Shown: positions 60,838 to 64,000 of the stretch, in pieces
Position numbering within the stretch: position 1 is the stretch's first letter
How the letters are laid out: every line of letters starts with the position of its first letter
Source: Utricularia gibba
Taxonomy: Eukaryota > Streptophyta > Magnoliopsida > Lamiales > Lentibulariaceae
Reading direction: 5' to 3'
Length of the DNA: 64,000 nt
Assembly (NCBI GenBank): GCA_002189035.1
Contig: CM007989.1
Span: 868,001 to 932,000 of the forward strand
Position numbers and translations under genes: made by a program
Notes under the pieces: generated by a model
The model's input: only the letters and a program-made list of their open reading frames with translations
The model's database searches: none
What the model was told of the DNA's origin: nothing

Positions 60838-63800
60838 TCAGAGGAGGAAGAAGAATATGAAAGAGTTTGGTTCATTGATGGTTATGCCTGGCTTGGGGTT
60901 ATTGCTGGGCTGGTTTTTTGGATCCAGACGTGCTGCGTCTTTGCCAACAACTAATGGCGGAGCCCTGTCATTGCCCAGAAGGGAAATGGTCATTTCAAGA
61001 GAACAATTTTTGGGCAGTTTGGATGAAGCCCTCACCTTTACGTTGTTCTCCTTAAGGTTCTCCAGAGTCTGCGAAAGCTCCACTTGTCTTGATGCTGTTG
61101 TGAGCAGGGTCTGGAAGAATAAATTCATCTATCAACTGCTAGATCAGGAAAACATTCCAAGAATGAACTGAACAGTGAAATCAAAGCATGCTAACCTTTT
61201 TTGTCTTCTGTAAGTCAAACTCGATGGTCTTTATACGATCAAGAGATTCTTGTATGATGTCTTCTTTATCTGCTGGAATTTTTGGTGGTTTTTGAGAAAG
61301 CTCATTTACCACATTCTCTAAATGCTGCAGTTTCTGGTAGAAAGGTTGCAGAAGTTCATTTGTGGTGAGCTGTGCGTTCGGTTCTACAAAATTGGAATTA
61401 TTTCCAACACCTGGGGTTTGAAACTTGAAAATGTTTCGAACCAGCCATGTTAACAAAAAGCGCACAAATGCAAATAGTTTGAGCCTTGCATTTGCCACTG
61501 CTTCAGGTATAGATCCTGTCAGCCTCCTCGGATGTGGAATGGAACCACGCATACCTGTGGGTGCAACTTGTCGATGTTAACAAAATGAAACTAACAACTT
61601 TGGGATCCACACGCAAAGAAGTGCGCCATCTATGACTCAAGACTAAAACAATAGTGGATAGCTATGCCAAGTCATACGAGTAAAAGACAGCGTGTCACTT
61701 ACTTGATAGTGGTTCCAGTCTCTGCAATACTTCCGAAGTCTGAAATTATATTTGTAAACACAGGTTAGCAGGCTTGAACGAACAGTGGAAATGATATGTA
61801 CCAAGGTTTCTTACACTACTGGAAGGCGGAATCCGGCCCCTCGTGTCATGGGGACTTGAGACAGACGGCTGGACTATTTCACTCGCTGGTACCTACAGAA
61901 AGAAGTGTAACCATGATATCAATAAAACCTCGAAGTCATATATCTACATTTGAAGCACTTCCTCACCACTACATCAACTTTCTTGATCTCAAAATCATCA
62001 GCTTCTGGGAGTCCTACTGGAACTCTTTCACCAATCACGTCATCCTAAAAACACGAGATTACTCAAGATGTTACCACTCATAAAACACAGACAATGACAT
62101 CTAATATTCTACCTCCGTATTGATCAACTTGATCTGCAATTGTTCATCACCTGAACAGTCGGTAAATGTTTTCTGCTGTATTGTACCGCCATTTTGAATA
62201 GCATGAACAAGCTGCATGAAAAAAATACGACAAAATTAAATGCAGCAACCAGAAACACAAGGAAGCATATAAGAGTAAGGGGGTGGTACAAAAAAAACTC
62301 ATGGATGTAATACAGGATGCTAAAGTAGTGGAAATAGGCATCATATTCAGGCGATTCACCTTCATGAGTTGCGAATCCTTCCAAGGACCCTTGTTAGATT
62401 TTAGACAACCACCTTCATTTGCACATGAGCAGGTTCCACCCAAAAAATCTGGCAACTGACTGTAGGAGTTAGAAACATAATGTCATTCAGTCAAAGTTGG
62501 AGAAATGTCACCAGAAACTGAAGTAGCTTATGCGTTCCAAAAAGACCCACCTGGCATCTATACATTCCAGTAGCTTATTCTGAAATTTATTATCTAAAAC
62601 CTGAAGAGCAGTAACTGTTAAATCACGTGTGCATTTGCTCTCAGAAAGATAATGCAGCTGGAAAATAAAGTTTACTTTACATGTATTTTCGAGGTTGTCC
62701 TGGGATCAAGCAACCCTTTCCCCCAATTCCACAAATGTTTAAATCCATTACCAGCATTTACAATAAACATTTGATGCAATGTCTGAAACGATGAATAGAA
62801 ATAACAATGAGCCTTCTGGTTACATTTTGAAGTATAAACTTGTATTCATGAAAAAGGCAGGAATACCTCAGGATAGTTATTGCCATCAATTCTCTGAATG
62901 CGCATCACAAGATCGTGGGCAACCTTTCCAAAGCTCATCCAGTTCTTTATAAGGATTACAAAGAGGATTTTAGAGCAGGTTTTAGTCCTGAAACAATGTT
63001 ATTTGTAATCTAAACTCCAACATACCAGTCCCTGTACATCAAGAATCGTCACTGATGAATTGATATGGCGCTTGGCTATTATTGAGCATGCTGGGAACTT
63101 TTCGGAGAAGAGTTTTTCAAAACCTTGGATGTGATATCTCAAGAACCGATCAACGGTGGTAACGCTCATAAGTTTACTGGGATCAACTTGGCCTATTCTT
63201 TCAATATACACAGGCCGGTTTCCTTTATCTACACCATGAAAGCCATGTGGGTAGTATCTCTGCACTCTCTCATATTCATCATAATGGAAATCCTGAGGCA
63301 TATAGCATCATGACATCAGCATTATCTACCATGCCGAAAAATCACGCATAATTATTCATACACCACCAGAAAAGGAAAGTCACAAAATACTCCAGCAAAA
63401 ATGCACATACCTGAAGGATAGTGTCCACTTGATTTTCTTTCCTCCATTTTAACATATCTACCCACATCTGCAACGTCTTATCAGGATCAAGCTTCCTTGC
63501 CTTCAAATACCTGCAGTCGCTTAAATTTCATTATTGAATTCCTAATGTACGGAAGTAATGACTTGAAAGAATACACTGAATTTCAGATGTGCATGAAGAA
63601 GATGAGAAGATAAAAGACATCTTTTTCGAAAAGACCTCAACAAGTCATGGTAATCATCGTGACTGGGAGGAAGCAAGTCCCTTTCAATCAAAGCCTCACG
63701 GAAGAAATGCACCGCATTCTCTTCCTTCTCATCTATGTGTTCTTCGGTCGAAATCGAGGCAAATCGGCAATGAAGAACCCCCTTTATGTGCTTCTCAGAA

Positions 63801-63933
63801 GAACGACAAGATCTTGATGCATTTGATGTCCTTCTCCTCAAGGATCTCACACGGCGTTTCCTCTTACTATCCCCCAAAATGATCTCAGGGTCAGAAGTTT
63901 TCTCTTTTTCATCATCACACATCACAGTTCTCT
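60838..63933 (-). CDS. SFH phosphatidylinositol/phosphatidylcholine transfer protein (5' end off window)
   Basis: A SEC14-nodulin protein of the SFH class, which transfers PI/PC and supports polarised membrane growth. Visible exons from the right: 63933 down to ~63643 (basic region [17 protein letters not shown], then [22 protein letters not shown]), [54 protein letters not shown]...[10 protein letters not shown], then [55 protein letters not shown] and several short exons. The nodulin-like C-terminal region (about 61200-61552, [23 protein letters not shown]-type) has a coiled coil. The end (SFIFFFLL, stop at 60838) differs from the Cys/Trp-ending tail common in the family. The first coding exon lies beyond 64000. 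Confidence 0.88.
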
Positions 63934-64000
63934 CTGATAATTGAAAAAGGGAAGGAAAAGAAAGCATATAAGACGAATCATGAAAAGATCACCCGATTAG

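Overview
This is nuclear DNA from a flowering plant, almost certainly a eudicot. The genes are split by short AT-rich GT-AG introns (mostly 60-200 nt, a few near 1 kb). The products are plant-specific: a stromal processing peptidase, a BONZAI copine, CER3, a SHINE-type AP2/ERF factor, a plasma-membrane H+-ATPase, an SCL-type SR protein and a CYP82-like P450. Intergenic DNA is AT-rich and carries MITE-like palindromes. I saw no bacterial, organellar or viral gene set, no CRISPR array and no rRNA; I did not recognise a tRNA.

Layout, left to right. The 3' end of the SPP gene (99-839, +) is followed by a decayed antisense alpha-mannosidase relic. Then come BON copine (2683-6503, +), a LURP-one-related gene (7389-8100, +), a small SEC14/CRAL-TRIO gene (8470-9680, -), a long palindromic element (10146-11010), an EF-hand ATP-Mg/Pi carrier (11731-13769, +), CER3 (14289-17144, -), ASG1-like (20780-22793, +), CNOT11 (23084-26082, -), ENODL17-like (26753-27322, +), an H+-ATPase (27782-31650, -), an unrecognised leucine-zipper-like gene (32524-34815, +), two SAM-domain paralogues (35798-36438 and 37911-38450, -), SHN/WIN1 (40409-41034, +), a MASS-like MAPK-substrate gene (41480-41860, -), a small plant-specific gene (42731-43078, -), SCL33-like (44293-46117, +), an nsLTP/YLS3-like gene (46589-47144, -), a truncated P450 pseudogene (49936-50440, +), a CYP82-like P450 (51549-53285, +), PIG-S (53413-57016, -), FHA2 (57160-58421, +), a Tim17/22/23-family gene (58807-59890, -) and the 3' part of an SFH phosphatidylinositol-transfer gene (60838-63933, -, continuing off the right edge).

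These genes do not form one pathway. There is a loose surface-lipid theme: CER3 makes alkanes, SHN/WIN1 is a known activator of wax genes, and a lipid-transfer protein and two SEC14-type proteins are nearby. PIG-S and FHA2 share a promoter gap of about 140 bp.

The most striking window-wide observation is that eight otherwise healthy genes each show one or two clean one-base deletions relative to the conserved protein. Several lie in G or C runs. This looks like residual indel error in a long-read assembly rather than gene death, and it will break automatic gene models. Other points of interest are four GC-AG introns, a stop-free 78-nt in-frame intron in the H+-ATPase, a GAAG-rich long intron in the SR-protein gene, and small internal duplications in CNOT11 and PIG-S. 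I found no clear candidate for an entirely new biological system.
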